DNA from: Tetragonia tetragonoides
Taxonomy: Eukaryota > Streptophyta > Magnoliopsida > Caryophyllales > Aizoaceae
Direction of reading: 5' to 3'
Assembly (NCBI GenBank): GCA_038025085.1
Contig: CM076140.1
Coordinates: 32,661,501 to 32,725,500 of the forward strand
Length of the DNA: 64,000 nt
The notes beneath the pieces are model-generated. The model had not been told where the DNA came from and ran no database searches. It saw nothing but the letters and a program-made list of their open reading frames with translations. Each line of letters begins with the position of its first letter. The stretch's first letter is position 1. This document shows positions 35,005-47,087 of this stretch, piece after piece. The position numbers and the translations under genes were made by a program.

Positions 35005-36840
35005 ATTTATTTAAGATAAGCGAGAATTTTATTAAGAAATATGGAAAACGAAAATAGCCTTCCTCAAAGGACCTTAACCAAACTAAATCAAAACCTAAGA
35101 GAATAAGCCTAACGATGTCAATGCTAATTCAAAAAACCAATCCTTAACCCGCGCCCATCGCAGTTTATACTAGATTTCAAGCGCTCAAGTTGTCTTAGAA
35201 CTAATCTGTGCACCAAGGTTAATATCCTTTCCCATAGAATCAACCATTCTACTTCCCAGAGCCTTAACAAGAGCATTACCACACGCATCCGCCTCCTCAC
35301 TACCAAGAGACGCATCCGTTCCTCACTACCAAGAGTATGACCCGTCAATGATGGGGTTGGAAAATCTGCCCAACCCACCCCCTGCTCCATCTTCTTGATC
35401 ACACTCAGGCTCCTTCATAGGTTGATGTAAGGACTCTTGTCTAGGAAGATCCTCAACTGGCACACTTTCCACCTTGCCAGCCTCCTCTTCCTTGAAGAGA
35501 GTCATGTCTTGCAAGTTCGTGGTGCGGGTATCAGACACATGTGAGGCCCAATCGTCCCTCAAACATTCCCGCCTAAGGTCACCTAACAACAAACCACTTC
35601 CCTGTATGCTAGTCATCACAAAACAGAAAAAAAAAACGTCATCCCCTTCCAAACTAACGTCCCCCTCGGAGTTGACACCCACTAATCTATCGCCTGCCAT
35701 AGAGAGACCATGTTCAAACTCACGAGTCGAAGGCAGCACTGAACGAACTTCATTACCGCCTGTATTGGTCCCAGCACTCTCCGAGCAACTCCGATCGTTC
35801 CCCCCTGGTCAACTGGAGGAGGCGTACCACCTCGTTATGTCAGTTCCTCATTCTTTTCGCCGTCAAAATCAACACCAGGACCATTCTCCAAACCCTGCTG
35901 AGAGCCCCTCCCATTTAGAGGTGAACCCTCCCTAGCAGGAACAACGGTAATTGGACCGTTAACCCATGCTGCTAAATACTCCCTAAAGTAACCCGACGCT
36001 CCAAACCATCTACTGGGATCTCGGCATTAGCAATAGCATTAACAAGTACAGGAGCAAGGAAATGACCCAACTCCAACACTATTAATAGTTGGATTTAAAC
36101 AAGAATTTTTAAACTTGTTAGCGGATCCCCCAAGCTAACCTGAATAGGGATGGCCGTAGTCGGGACAACAGGCGTCTCATGCACCCTTCCACATGCCTAT
36201 CGTGGCTCTTCACGCGCCTCATGAGGCCCCTGTGACCCACCACGTGCTCTCTGTCTCCTCCCACGTGCTTCACGCACCTCTTGCGTCTCTGGATTCTGTA
36301 GAAACCCTAGCCGCCGTTCACCAGGCCAAGGCTGGCCACATTCGAAGCATTTTCCCCAAACCCCAACCACTTTGTCAACAGATCAGGACGACTCTTTGCC
36401 CCGAAAATCAGCCGCCAGAGGCCCATCCACCACCGTGCGCACAACCTTCCTGAAACCCGACCACCAATCGTCTTTCTAAATACCAGGAACATAGATCGTT
36501 GTCGATTTACCCTTAAAAGTGAGACTCAACTCAAGAAACCGACCTCTTGCATTAGAACGAACCTTTATCCTACCAAGCATTCTCCCAAACCGCCATCGTT
36601 GCTCCGAACTACTCAGCCATGGTCGCTGGCGACACCATCCGCCAAGTTTGCTTGCGTCCTTTTTCCAGAATATCATCGAAGCCTCCTGTTCGAAACCTTT
36701 CATAGGAGAAATCAGAGGACTTCGCCTGAACCAGGAGGCTAACTGGCCAATCTGGAGTCATAGTTAAAGGAAGAGAAAGGAGTTAGAAGATGAGAGAGAG
36801 AGAGAGAGAGATGAGGTGAGAGAAGAGCGCCATCGCGATT
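35005..36840 (-). mobile_element. LINE-H, antisense, ORF1-bearing and internally deleted
   Basis: The minus strand runs from an AG-rich leader (AG microsatellite 36792-36810) through broken ORF1 frames (LGGWCRQRPWLSSSEQRWRF and SLTFKGKSTTIYVPGI near 36500-36690; an acidic tail near 35326-35739). It ends at a LINE-like terminus TTAAGATAAGCGAG (35011). I see no endonuclease or RT, so ORF2 appears deleted. Assignment rests on layout and ORF1 resemblance to LINE-E. Confidence 0.55.
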
Positions 36841-37590
36841 CACGAAAGAGTGGTTTTTAATCCTCACGGTACAAAACCTTATGGTAGCAGTTGGTTTCAA
36901 TATTCATTCATCATATACAACTGAGTATTACAAAGGCTCTTCCTACATATTTACAGAGAGGGAGTATGCACCAAAACGTTAAGAATGATCTAGAGTATGG
37001 GATGCTGTCATAATGAGAGAATAGAGCCGTATTTTTTGACCACAAGGGATGCTGGATTTGTCCTTGCAAGGTACAAGGGAATAGGTGAGCCTGGCGTGAC
37101 CTGGGAAGGTGCTACCTGATTTATGTGCATTTGAGGAGTAATCCCAGCTCCTTAGGAAGTATATTCCTTTTCTAGAAACCGTCAATGAGTCACTTGACCT
37201 GCTACCATTGTTTAGGGAATTAAAAGAGTACGTTTTGGATACTACGTACCTATGATGCTATTTAACTAAGGTGCAAAATAATTAAGCTAATTTCATAGGA
37301 CTATTCAAAGCATGTAAATGTGATTAAACGAAAGGACATTAAGGCCTTCAGGACCTGGAATGTCACCTCCATTGACAGCCAACGTGCATAGGCCACAATA
37401 AGGGCATTGATTCTAGAGTTAGATGTGTGTTCTTAGTTGCCAACGCGTCAGTTTATAATAAGCGTGGAGGGGGAAACTGAACAAAGTCCCATAGAAGAGC
37501 TTAATATGCACAAATGTTGCTGCTCCTATGGAAGCTTCATCTTGTGAATTGTGATGATGCAGAGGATTAGAAAAAATGATCCATTGATGA
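36841..37590 (+). other. intron, no clear feature
   Basis: About 750 bases with no recognisable gene or repeat. It may include more of a decayed LINE on the + strand towards the right. Confidence 0.35.
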
Positions 37591-38110
37591 GGTGGAAACT
37601 ATAAGAGAGCAGGGTTGTGAATTATGCACGGTACAAGATGAGACATTTCCTTACTTGTTCTTTGATTTCTCCTTCATGAAGGAATTTGGGGACTTGGGGT
37701 GCTATTCTGCAGTGGTTGAAGAGGGGCAAGGTAGTGCTGGACTGGGACATTGAAATGCAGGTGGGTGATCAAGCGTACCAAGGGCAAGTCTTCAGCTGCA
37801 AAAGCGGTAAAAGTGTGTTCCTAGTATTGTCTACACAGTTTAGTCTGGATTGAGATGAGCTCTAGAGTGTTCCAGAAGAAGAAACAACTTGCTTGTACTC
37901 TCATAAAGAATATTCAGTTTCAGCTGCATATGAGAGCACAGGGTGACAGCAAGCGTAGAGACTGAGCCGCTCTTATGAGCATCTGAGTTTTTCCTTCTGG
38001 ATGTTCAGCGTCATTAAGGGGGCGTGTAGTTAGTTTTCTTTTTGTGAGGGCTCCTTGTCCTCTACATTGTATTCATTCTTTTGGCTTGAATAAAATGCCT
38101 CTTCATCTAA
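37591..38110 (+). mobile_element. LINE-I, 3' fragment
   Basis: CELCTVQDETFPYLFFD near 37620 (with frame changes) is the zinc-binding tail of plant LINE ORF2. The 3' end GAGGGCTCCTTGTCCTCTAC...TTCATCTAAAAC lies at 38046-38112. It is heavily decayed. Confidence 0.6.
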
Positions 38111-38942
38111 AACAGCATCTAAGTTTGTCTTTGCCTAATAGTAGCTGCCTTTATCATATGATCTTCTTATGGGTGGGAGATACCCAACTTAGAGAGTGAG
38201 CTCTTCTCCTTATCCTGATGTCTAAGAGACGAGTTTGTTTGTATGGGCTGTACTGAGGCCTATGCTGACCCTACTATGTATTTTTTCCGTCACTGGTGAC
38301 TAATAAAAGCTGCATTATTATTATGGTTTTGGTAAGTAATCGAACTGTTTCCGTTAAATACTAAATCTACGCCATAATTTTTAAACCTTTCTATTTCCTT
38401 TCCTCAAAAATCACGTCACTGCAGCTTTCTATGAAATACTGATTTTAGAAGTATGTCCTTGACAAAGTGGGCTACGAATCGATAGAGTGGTGCAAATACT
38501 TGGAGATGGTAATTAATGAATTCATGTTGTAAGAAAGCCTGGTGATCACATGACTGGGTTTCACCTCAAATAAGTTGTCATGTACATTTGGTAGCAAGTA
38601 GGCATGAGATAGTCTGTTTAAATTTAGAAGCCACCTGGATCTAACTTCATTAGAACTTGGTTTTGATCATAGCTAGTATTTTGAAATGTTTAGTTGACTA
38701 AATGGCCCGAGGCAACACAAGAATTTTCCAGTAAAGTTTATTCTTGATTGATCTGCGTAGGGCAGGACATCGTGGTTGATGCTAGTTGTAAGGCTACAAG
38801 AGAATCCTGATGATACTCTTGTGTCAGCAACTGTAATTCTCTGTCATCTCAACATTTGATCTAGCGTTTTGTCTATTTTCTCTTGAGTTAATATTATCTT
38901 AGTATACTCTTACTCATCTGCTGATTACTAGTATTATTGCAG
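38111..38942 (+). other. intron with a second LINE-like tail
   Basis: 38230-38330 has a tail-like GGGCTGTACTGAGGCC...GACTAATAAAAGCTGC of another LINE family. The remainder is AT-rich intron ending with the acceptor TATTATTGCAG. Confidence 0.4.
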
Positions 38943-39093
38943 GGTAGGGGATGAGGCGCTTAAAGCTGTTGGTCAAGGTTGTTACCTCTATCATTTAAAT
39001 GTTAGTGGCTGCCACCAAATTACTGATGATGGGATAATAGCTACTGCAAGGGGCTGTCCTCATCTAACATGTCTAGATGTTAGCGTTCTTCAG
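38943..39093 (+). CDS. FBL4: FBL4-like exon
   Basis: A 151-base intact exon. It completes the split Arg codon and reads VGDEALKAVGQGC, HLNVSGCHQITDDGIIATAR and GCPHLTCLDVSVLQ. The acceptor is GCAG and the donor is CAG|GTGTGC. It encodes about two LRRs. The next expected exon is not found before the window's right edge. Confidence 0.84.
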
Positions 39094-39254
39094 GTGTGCT
39101 ATACCTTTCTCTATTGTGACTTGTATCTTACTAGCTGTAATGCTTGTGTTTTGCAGCCATGCATGTTCCATCCTGATTTTAATGTTCACTGAGCTTTTTT
39201 ACTTTGCTCCCAAGTGTGTATTCTTCTTACAAGCTGTACTTATTTTTATTTAAA

Positions 39255-39735
39255 ATAGCAGGACTCCGGTCGTAAAGATATCTAATAAATTCAAACAACC
39301 AATCAGAAGGTTACATGTGGCAGTGAAGGAGTCAAACAGAACTGCCAATAATTCCGGGAATATTCCCTGATGCGTCAGTTGGTCCAGTAAGGCCCAGAAA
39401 CCTATGCATGACAAGCCCAAAAAGGAAGGACGGAGGGCTGACGTTTGACATCTGACATGGTGGAAAATTACACCCCCTGCTATTGTGGCTCCTACAAATA
39501 GACGGCCAGTCATTTATTTCAGGTAATTAATTTCTTCCTCGAACATTGTTTTCTAGATATTCTCTCTGGACTTTCTCTTTCCTTCCTGCAAAAATACCTG
39601 ACTTGACCGTCGGAGGGGCCCCCTCCCGGGAAACCCTCCGGGACAGACACATTTGTTCTTTTGTGTAGGATGCCCAGTAGAACCTTTGACTCGGAGCTCC
39701 CTCAGATCGACACTCTGCAGTCGACCCCCCAGAAA
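39255..39735 (+). repeat. gypsy-LTR-like fragment
   Basis: GACCGTCGGAGGGG, a palindromic GAGGGGCCCCCTC, then CGGGAAACCCTCCGGGACAG (39604-39647) is the kind of GC-rich block seen in plant gypsy LTR leaders. It follows a leader with an ACAAATAGACGG TATA-like region. No matching second copy or target duplication was found. Confidence 0.35.
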
Positions 39736-40163
39736 GTACTCAAAAACAGAACTAATGAACATAATATGGAAATAAAGGAGAGGAATTTTGAGAGAGAAGT
39801 ATGAGTGTTGAACATTAGCAAGAGTCTGGTTGAAGATTTGAAGAACAAAGATGAAGATTAGGATGAAAATTGGAAGATTCTCTTTCCAGGAACGCTTTTC
39901 TAGAATTGGAAAATGGACAAATGATGAGGAAAGTGACGTTTTCAAGGCACTTATAGTAAAGGTTTTGGCGTCAACCCCTCCACGTCACCATCTTGGGCCA
40001 AAAGGAACCTCTTTGGCCCAACTCCAAAGCAAACAGTTCCAAGGCCCATGCTGAAACAATGGGCCCATCGCGTGACAAGCACGAGAACATTGTAGAAAGA
40101 GACATGTCAGCAGCAAGCAACAACAACCCACAAAGGGATACCAACGAGGCTTGTTGAATTCAC

Positions 40164-40395
40164 ACTTGGGCTCTCACAGTGGCTTATTTAGCCCTAGGGG
40201 TTGTCCCTTTCATTCAAATCAAAGTCGCCATCATAGGGGCTCAATTCCCATACAGTTGGCTTATACTTGGGCTCTTACAGGGGCTTATTTAGCCCTAGGG
40301 TAATTTCATTCAAATCAAGGTCGCCATCATAGGGGCTCAGTTCCCAGACAGTTGGCCCATACTTGGGCTCTTACAAGGGCTTGCTTAGCCCTAGG
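40164..40395. repeat. minisatellite 1, about 3 units of ~100 bp
   Basis: Units start with ACTTGGGCTCTTACAGGGGC at 40164, 40265 and 40361 (spacing 101 and 96). Each continues with TTATTTAGCCCTAGGG. The first two also share GTCGCCATCATAGGGGCTCA. Confidence 0.8.
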
Positions 40396-40600
40396 GGTCG
40401 CCCAATCTGGGCCCTTAGCACTCGCCCAGACTAAGCATGCCTCCAAGGGGTTTCCACTAACCACAACGGTCGCGCAATCTAGGCCCTTAGCACTCACCCA
40501 GACTAAGCATGCATGCCTCCAAGGGGCTGCCACTAACCTTACCGGTCGCCCAATCTGGGCTCTTAGCACTCGCCCGTTTTGGGCCTCTTCACTAGAGCAT
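40396..40600. repeat. minisatellite 2, 3 units of ~74 bp
   Basis: Units start with GGTCGCCCAATCTGGGCCC at 40396, 40468 and 40544 (spacing 72 and 76), containing TTAGCACTCGCCCAGACTAAG and CATGCCTCCAAGGGG. It directly follows minisatellite 1. Confidence 0.8.
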
Positions 40601-40858
40601 GATATAACCTCTCGGGTGACCCATTTTGGGTCGCCCAAATCTGGAAATAATGGAGAGGAATTTTGAGAGAGAAAGATGAGTGTATTTAATTTCGTAGCTT
40701 GACCAGTAACTTATATACAACTCACACATTGCCATAGATGTCTCTCTTTCCTGTATCAAACTTTCAAAGAGCCAACCTCCCATAGTCGCTTAGCTAATAA
40801 AAGAAATGTATTGATAAATGAAATAGTAATGTAGTAATTACGCCTAAAAATTGAAAAG

Positions 40859-41071
40859 TGTTATGAAATATATTATTGTGTGGAAGTACATATATCATAG
40901 ATATATTTTACCTAGATACTTACCATAAATTGTATTAGGGTCTTTGCTCTCCAAGCAGAACCCTAACCCCTCTTGTAATACATATATCCCTTATCTGAAT
41001 AATAGAGATATCTCTCTTGTTCCCCTTTACTCTCTATTCTATAACTCTATCATTCTAATTGTTTCACAACA
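40859..41071 (+). repeat. copia-3 5' LTR-like sequence
   Basis: TG...CA boundaries over 213 bases, with AATAATAGAGATATCTCTC-rich 3' part and the primer-site-like CGTTATTAGAAC immediately after. No second copy is visible in the window. Confidence 0.5.
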
Positions 41072-44000
41072 CGTTATTAGAACTAATCTCTAACCCTAGC
41101 TAACTCTTTTTATGGGACTTTACAGACTCTGTAGCGATATCTATTACTCGCCGGAAATTTTTATAGGATCACTTTCATAGCCAATCGCAGCAGCATCAAG
41201 TAAGATCAGTGGTTGAAGTCAATACCTTCTGTGTTCTCGCTTAAGTCAAACGTGGTAATTCCAACTATTCAATTTAATATGTTCAAATCATGATATTTTC
41301 TTGGTGATCTGTGCACCGTATTGTGGAAGCGGTAGATTGATATTTTGGCAGTATTCAATGTGTGCTTGCATTGCCTCTCTATTAGACTACTTTTAATATG
41401 ATACTAAAGTAGGTTCACAGTTCTGTTTTGATTGAGAGAATATCTATAAGGCCTTAGTCAAATGAATATGCTTGTGATTGAGGTCCGATCTGAATCATCC
41501 GATTGTCATTGCATGATATCAGTTACAGTTAGTGGGTGATATAATTATGCAAGCTATGTAATTTTTATTATGTGATGGTTTGTACTGTACATGTATTGAT
41601 TTCATGATTTGTTTGTCTCTAGAACAAATCATATTTTTCTCATTATTCTTGAACAAAGGCTATCTACATCTATGTTTAACTCTGTTCTACATAGCATGCA
41701 TGTTATGTCATACCCCAAATATTTAGACCTGCACACAGTCAAGTGAAGGCAATTACTTTATTCAAAGTTTTCATGCTAAATGCCCACTGCTTTTGGAATT
41801 GCATACAAGATACAAGCTTTTATTATTGGGTGTGCTTTAGTATACTTTATTACTCTGCTCAGAATTCCAGTGTTAAAAGTTTGGATCAATAAACAATTCG
41901 TGATTCCTAATGGTCGGATAGTTGTCAATATGAGCATTGCATTGTTTGAATGGCAAAAGACAACTTATACTTGATTGATTATTTGTCATAGTTATGGTGA
42001 ACTCTTTTTATATTGAGTTTACAGAGGGTACTATTTAGTTTATTTAAGTCACCTATAAGAGGTTTATAAATTATAATGCTTGAGTTTCTTATTTATGTGA
42101 GAGAAAGGTCACTAAGTCATGTTATGGATCAATGGTTTTGAAGTCTTAGGGGCATTATTATCATTTTATGAATAGTCTTGCACATTAACTGTTCAATACA
42201 CTTATCTTGAAGATAAGCCTGAAAGCTCGTAAATTGCGATAATAAAGAAACAATTATGAGCTAGTATAAAACATGGTTTATAAGACTTGTTTATGATTTC
42301 AAACCCCATGTATGAAAGATATTATTAATTGTGAAAGGGGGTATCTCCAATGGAACATCAATTGGATGATGACATAATCATGACAAGAAGCTCATGATTT
42401 TATTGATATTGTATTATTAAATACATGAACCAACAGTTCATGGAACTTTGGGCCAGAAGTCCCATAACAATGAGAAATTTTGTAAGTTGTCACAATGACG
42501 AAACAATCCTTTGGAATGTTAAAGTTGATAGTTGATTTGGAAAACATATGTTCATGGAGATTGATAGGAACAAATGAATTGTTGCTAGTGATCCCAAATA
42601 TCACAAAAGGGGTATCTCTAATTAAATTAAGGAGAAATTATTTGAAGGTACAATTATAATGAACTGATCTTCATGAATATAGATGGACATCGTATCCACT
42701 TGAGTCAACAAGTTATATAACTTGGGGCCAGAAGTCCCCTGAAATTACAAGTTCAATTTGGATAATACAATAATAAAACAAGTCTTTGACCTGAAGACCA
42801 AAGTTAAGTTGAAAAATGTGTACCACTATATGATTATTGTTGGGACACTACTTTGATTGTGTTTTGGATTATTGTTTTCCTTCTACGGATGTACGGAAAA
42901 AGGGGAAGACAAGATGTGGTTCGCACTCAAATAGGAGATAAACAATGTCATATGCTTTATACTATGACAATGGACTTGTGATATTCAAAGGAAATCTATG
43001 TAGAAGATAGAAATGTCCATTTATATGAACAAGTTGAGAACAAGCTCTAGAAGAGCATGAACTATATCTCCCCTGAAATTGAGTTGTCTTGCCATTAGAA
43101 AAGACATAAGTTAGGTCATTGACCCATCATACAACTGGCTAGAATCACGTGTAAATGACTACGTCAAAGTTGATTATTCTTGAGTAAAAACTAACCAGAA
43201 GTTAGTTACGTGAAATATTCTGTTGATGGGATGGTTTAGGTCATCCGGGTGTGAAATCACCCGTGTTTTGAGAACCTAAAGTTTCTCTTGAATGATTGAT
43301 TATATGGTAATGTGCTCATACTCTCTTGCGTTATATTACTATGATATTTAAAGGCAAGACTAACAACAAGATGGATTATATATATAGTTTCGAACAATAA
43401 ATAGTTTCACTCGAAAAGAGACAAGAGATATTGACAGCAAATTGTATAAATTGAGATTAAGTGGCCAGAAGATCACTTAAAAGATGAGTTGCATTGCATT
43501 ATGCAAGTTCGTTGTATATTTTGAGCGTGTTTATCAATATTTAGTCTCTTGTATGGGGCAAATTATATGAGCATAGAGATAACCAACTGCAAATTACATG
43601 ACTCCCTAAAATAGTTATTCTTCACCAGATAACTTATAAAGTGAAACTCATCGAGAGAAGCTGAGAAAGTGGTGGATCTAAGCTGAATTTTATATATAAT
43701 GAAATGCCCATTTATAACTGTCCATAAGACATAGTTTTTCCAGCTTAGAGGGAGAATAATGGAGGAAAGCTGAAGAAAACAAAGACATACATTAAGTATT
43801 TGCAATGTTGATCCCCATCTGAACCAAAAGATCAGAATATGATATAATTTTGAGGTTCATATACATATACATATAAACCAGCTTTATTTCAAACCTCTAT
43901 AAATTCAAGCATGAAACTTTATGATTTGACTGGCGCACAACTATGAGCCTTTGAGGGGCATATTGAGGCACATATTAGTTATAGAGATACATGTTGTGAG

Positions 44001-44891
44001 AAATTGAGATATCTTGCCAGTTATGTTAGAGTTCATACACATGAAGTGTAGTATATTGAGTTTACTATCGTCAAGTTAATTGAAGATCGGTTCCTTCTGA
44101 AAGTATATAATTAAACATGGGAAGATCGTGCAATTGGTTGGTACTCTTCAAATGTTATGAAATACAAACAAGCTTTATATCATATATATACCCCATAAGA
44201 GGTATGGATATCTGAATCAAAATAGATGGCCTAAAAAAAAAAAGAAAAAGGTACTTCCTAAGAAAATATTCAGATATCATTTACTAGTACTGATGGATAA
44301 ATAAAATTGATTATGAAATCCCAACGTATAATATTTTGATACCTGTATATGAAGGAACCGATATGCATATGCAAGAGGCGATGGACATATGAATGGGGAT
44401 CATATTTATAAATTCCATCTAAATGTCTCTATGCTATTGATTGGAAATAGAAAATGAGCCCATGGACCTGCAGTCCAATTAAATATGGATTTGATATCCA
44501 AACTGAACAGTTTACATTATCGTCATACATTGTGTGCATATAGATTATAAGTAAAACATCATACATCTCACTATATTTTATATCTTATTTCTATTTATCT
44601 AACATTTACTAATTTATAAATTTCATCTCATAATGCATGCACACATACATTTTCATTGAAATGTAGTTGTATAAGTTACTACATATTTTATAGGCGGAAA
44701 CTTATAATAGGAGATGTTTACTCATATGTTATGTCAATCCCACAAAGATTGAAAATATAGTCACTAAAGGACTTTAGATGCCTTGTTTGTTTGATATGTA
44801 TATAAGGGAATACATGGATCTTTAAATAAGTGAAAAACTCCCAAAGAGCTGATTTGTAAATTATTATATGAACCTTGTATATGAAAGTTAC
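41072..44891 (+). other. decayed interior of copia-3
   Basis: About 3.8 kb of AT-rich sequence with frequent stops in all frames. A recurring GGGCCAGAAGTCCC motif appears near 42450, 42725 and (altered) 43462. I recognise no protein domain. Its position between the primer site and the 3' features suggests eroded gag-pol. Confidence 0.4.
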
Positions 44892-44906
44892 AAAGGTCCA
44901 TGAATC

Positions 44907-47072
44907 TAAAAGCCCTTAATTGTACCTCAATTACTTTGGTGCCTAAAAAGCCTAATCTTACTTATGTTAATGACTATAGACCCATTGCTTGTTGTAATGT
45001 ACTTTACAAAATATTGTCTAAAGCATTAGCTAATAGGATTAGCACTATTCTGCATAACATTATACATTTCAGTCAGCTTTTATCAAGGGTAGATTTATTG
45101 GTGATAATATAATCCTTGTACATGAATTGATCAAGCATTATGAAAGAAAGGGCATCTCAGCTAGGTGCACCCTTAAGATAGATCTTAGGAAAGCCTGTGA
45201 CTCATTGGAGTGGGCTTTTTTGGAACATGCTTTTGTTGGAATGCTCTTCCCTCTGAAATTTGGGAACTGGATTAAAATGTGCTACTCCACTGTGAGTTAT
45301 TCTATACTATTCAATGGTACTCCCATGGCCCCTTTCCTTGCAAAAAGAGGGTTGAGACAAGGAGATCCCCTCTCCCCATACCTATTTGTGATTGCCATGG
45401 ACTATTTGTCAAGGTGCTTGAGAGGACTTAAATTTGAAGCTGCTTTCAACTACCATCCCAAATGCGAAAAATTCTCCCTAGTTCATTGCATCTTTGCAGA
45501 TGACTTGTTAAAGTTCTCTAGAGGGGACCTGAGATCTGTGGAACTTATGTTTAGCAAATTTAAGCTCTTCTCAGCATGTTCAGGGTTGGAAGCAAATGAA
45601 ACTAAGTCTGAAATTTACTTTGGGGGGGTCCTATTTGTTGACAAGGCCGCTATCATTGATAAGATGGGAATGCAAGAGGGGAAACTCCCCTTTAGATACC
45701 TTGGGGTCCTTCTTACCTCTAAGAGACTCAAGATTTCACATTATGATCCCTTGGTGCAGAGAGTGACTGACAGAATTCAATCGTGGATTTCTAAATTCTT
45801 GTCATATGCTGGTAGACTCCAGTTGATCAAGTCTGTTTTGTTCTCACTACAAATTTTTAGGGGCGATTCTTTCACATACCAATGGCAGTGATCCACAACA
45901 TTGAACAACTTTGTAGGAGATTCTTGTGGACTGGATCTGCTGATCCCAACCATAGAGCACTTGTGGCTTGGGATGACCTGTGTGTACCTGCATCTGCAGG
46001 TGGTCTGGGCATCTTTAAATTCAAGATTCGGAATAAGGTTTCCCTAGGAAAATTGCTATGGGACATTCAGCATAAACAAGAGAAGTTGTGGATCAGATGG
46101 GTCAATGCTTACTATGTAAAAACAAGGATTTCTGGACCATGGAGAAGCCAAAGCAAGCTGCTTGGCTTATCCAAAACATATTTGATCTCAGTGATGATTT
46201 GAAGAATTTTGTTCATAATTGCCAGAGGTATAGAGTCAGCAAGGCCTACAAGAGTCTGCTACCTGTGCAGCACAAGAAATCTTGGGCAAATCTGGTTTGG
46301 AATAAACTTGCACTACCTAGATGGAATTTTATCTTCTGGCTTTGTATACAAAACTGATTAGCAATTTGGAAGAATCATTTTAAGCTTGGCATACAAGGGC
46401 CAAGTATCTGCTGCCTTTGCCACAATGATGAGGAAACTGTCCAACATGTCTTCTTTGAGTGCCAGTTTGTAACTCGGTTATGGGCAAGAGTGTTTATGTG
46501 GCTGAATATCAACCCTGTACAGTGGCAGTGGCCAGGGGTCTATGCACAGCTATGGGAGAAATTCAGAAGCAGGAGTGTGAAAGACAAAGCAATGTGTGCT
46601 TGTGTCTCAGCAGTGATATACTTTGCTTGGCAAGAGAGGAACCTCAGGCTCTTCCAAAACAGGAATAACTTAGTTGACAGCATAATGAGGCAGATCATTT
46701 CCAGTCTGCATGCTAGAGCAGCAGCTGCAAAGGACAGAAGAATTGGTGATTTCTTCAAATCCACCCTCAACTTCTTCTGTTAGCTTGTGTGATGATGTAG
46801 TGTCTAAACCTGTGTTATTTGATTTCTACTAGTATGTCTGTGTAAAATGTACAGCAGGCACATGATTTTGGTTCATGCTCTAAAGGCCTTCCTAGAAGGT
46901 CTGTCGGGTACTGACTATGATGCCATTGTAGCTGTGCATTGCTAGGTATTAATCCTAGGGAACCAGTGAGAGTGTTGTTAGAGTTTTGAGGGGATACTTT
47001 GTGCTGATTTGTATACCTCTTCTTTGGAAAGTAATATATCTGATATTTACATTCCAAAAAAAAAAAAAAAAA
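44907..47072 (+). mobile_element. LINE-J, younger 5'-truncated LINE
   Basis: Flanked by a perfect 15-bp duplication AAAGGTCCATGAATC (44892-44906 and 47073-47087), ending in a run of about 18 A bases. It is 2166 bp. It starts within the RT domain and runs through the zinc-binding tail and a 3' UTR. Its 3' end (TATTTACATTCC then A) differs from TTATCTAAAA, so it belongs to another LINE family. Long poly(A), perfect duplication and long open frames suggest it is among the youngest insertions here. Confidence 0.92.
44910..46786 (+). pseudogene. LINE-J ORF2 (RT and zinc-binding tail), frameshifted
   Basis: Begins with LVPKKPNLTYVNDYRPIACC (RT block 1). The longest frame (45127-45891, 254 codons) has LKIDLRKACDSLEW (Tyr to Cys in the KAYD motif), [14 protein letters not shown], an intact catalytic FADDLL and PFRYLGVLLTSKRL. 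Frames shift near 45115, 45885 and 46150-46200. The tail WANLVWNKLALPRWNFIFWL, with CLCHNDEET-like zinc ligands (about 46410) and FAWQERNLRLFQNR (near 46640), completes ORF2. It is inactive, with no endonuclease. Confidence 0.88.
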
Positions 47073-47087
47073 AAAGGTCCATGAATC

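Larger units (their letters stand above)
81..39093 (+). pseudogene. FBL4: FBL4-like LRR gene locus, four visible exons, disrupted
   Basis: Four exons (81-266, 12968-13162, 17014-17090, 38943-39093) join in consistent phases through GT-AG introns. They give successive cysteine-containing LRRs with motifs such as LTLSDC, LEINGCHNIG, LALLYCQKIG, LHLVDCSN, KKLHIRQCYE and LNVSGC. From memory these closely match plant F-box/LRR-repeat protein 4, an SCF ubiquitin-ligase substrate receptor; the F-box would lie left of the window and the C-terminal repeats to the right. I see no next exon before base 64000. Exon 1 holds an in-frame TAG (193-195) and exon 2 has two extra bases near 13088, so the product would be truncated unless these are sequencing errors. 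The introns are packed with transposons. Family assignment is fairly confident; functional status is not. Confidence 0.75.
39767..40681. repeat. 40-bp direct repeat pair around minisatellites
   Basis: GGAAATAA(A/T)GGAGAGGAATT and the bases after it occur at 39767-39806 and again at 40642-40681, 875 bases apart, bracketing the minisatellite region. They could be remnants of terminal repeats or a duplication. Confidence 0.5.

Noticed and set aside
36193..36453. 86-codon + strand frame rich in His, Ala and Pro
   Set aside because: Antisense to the ORF1-like region of LINE-H. No domain is seen.
41780..41974. 64-codon hydrophobic open frame
   Set aside because: Short, no family resemblance, and inside a decayed copia interior with stops in all frames nearby.
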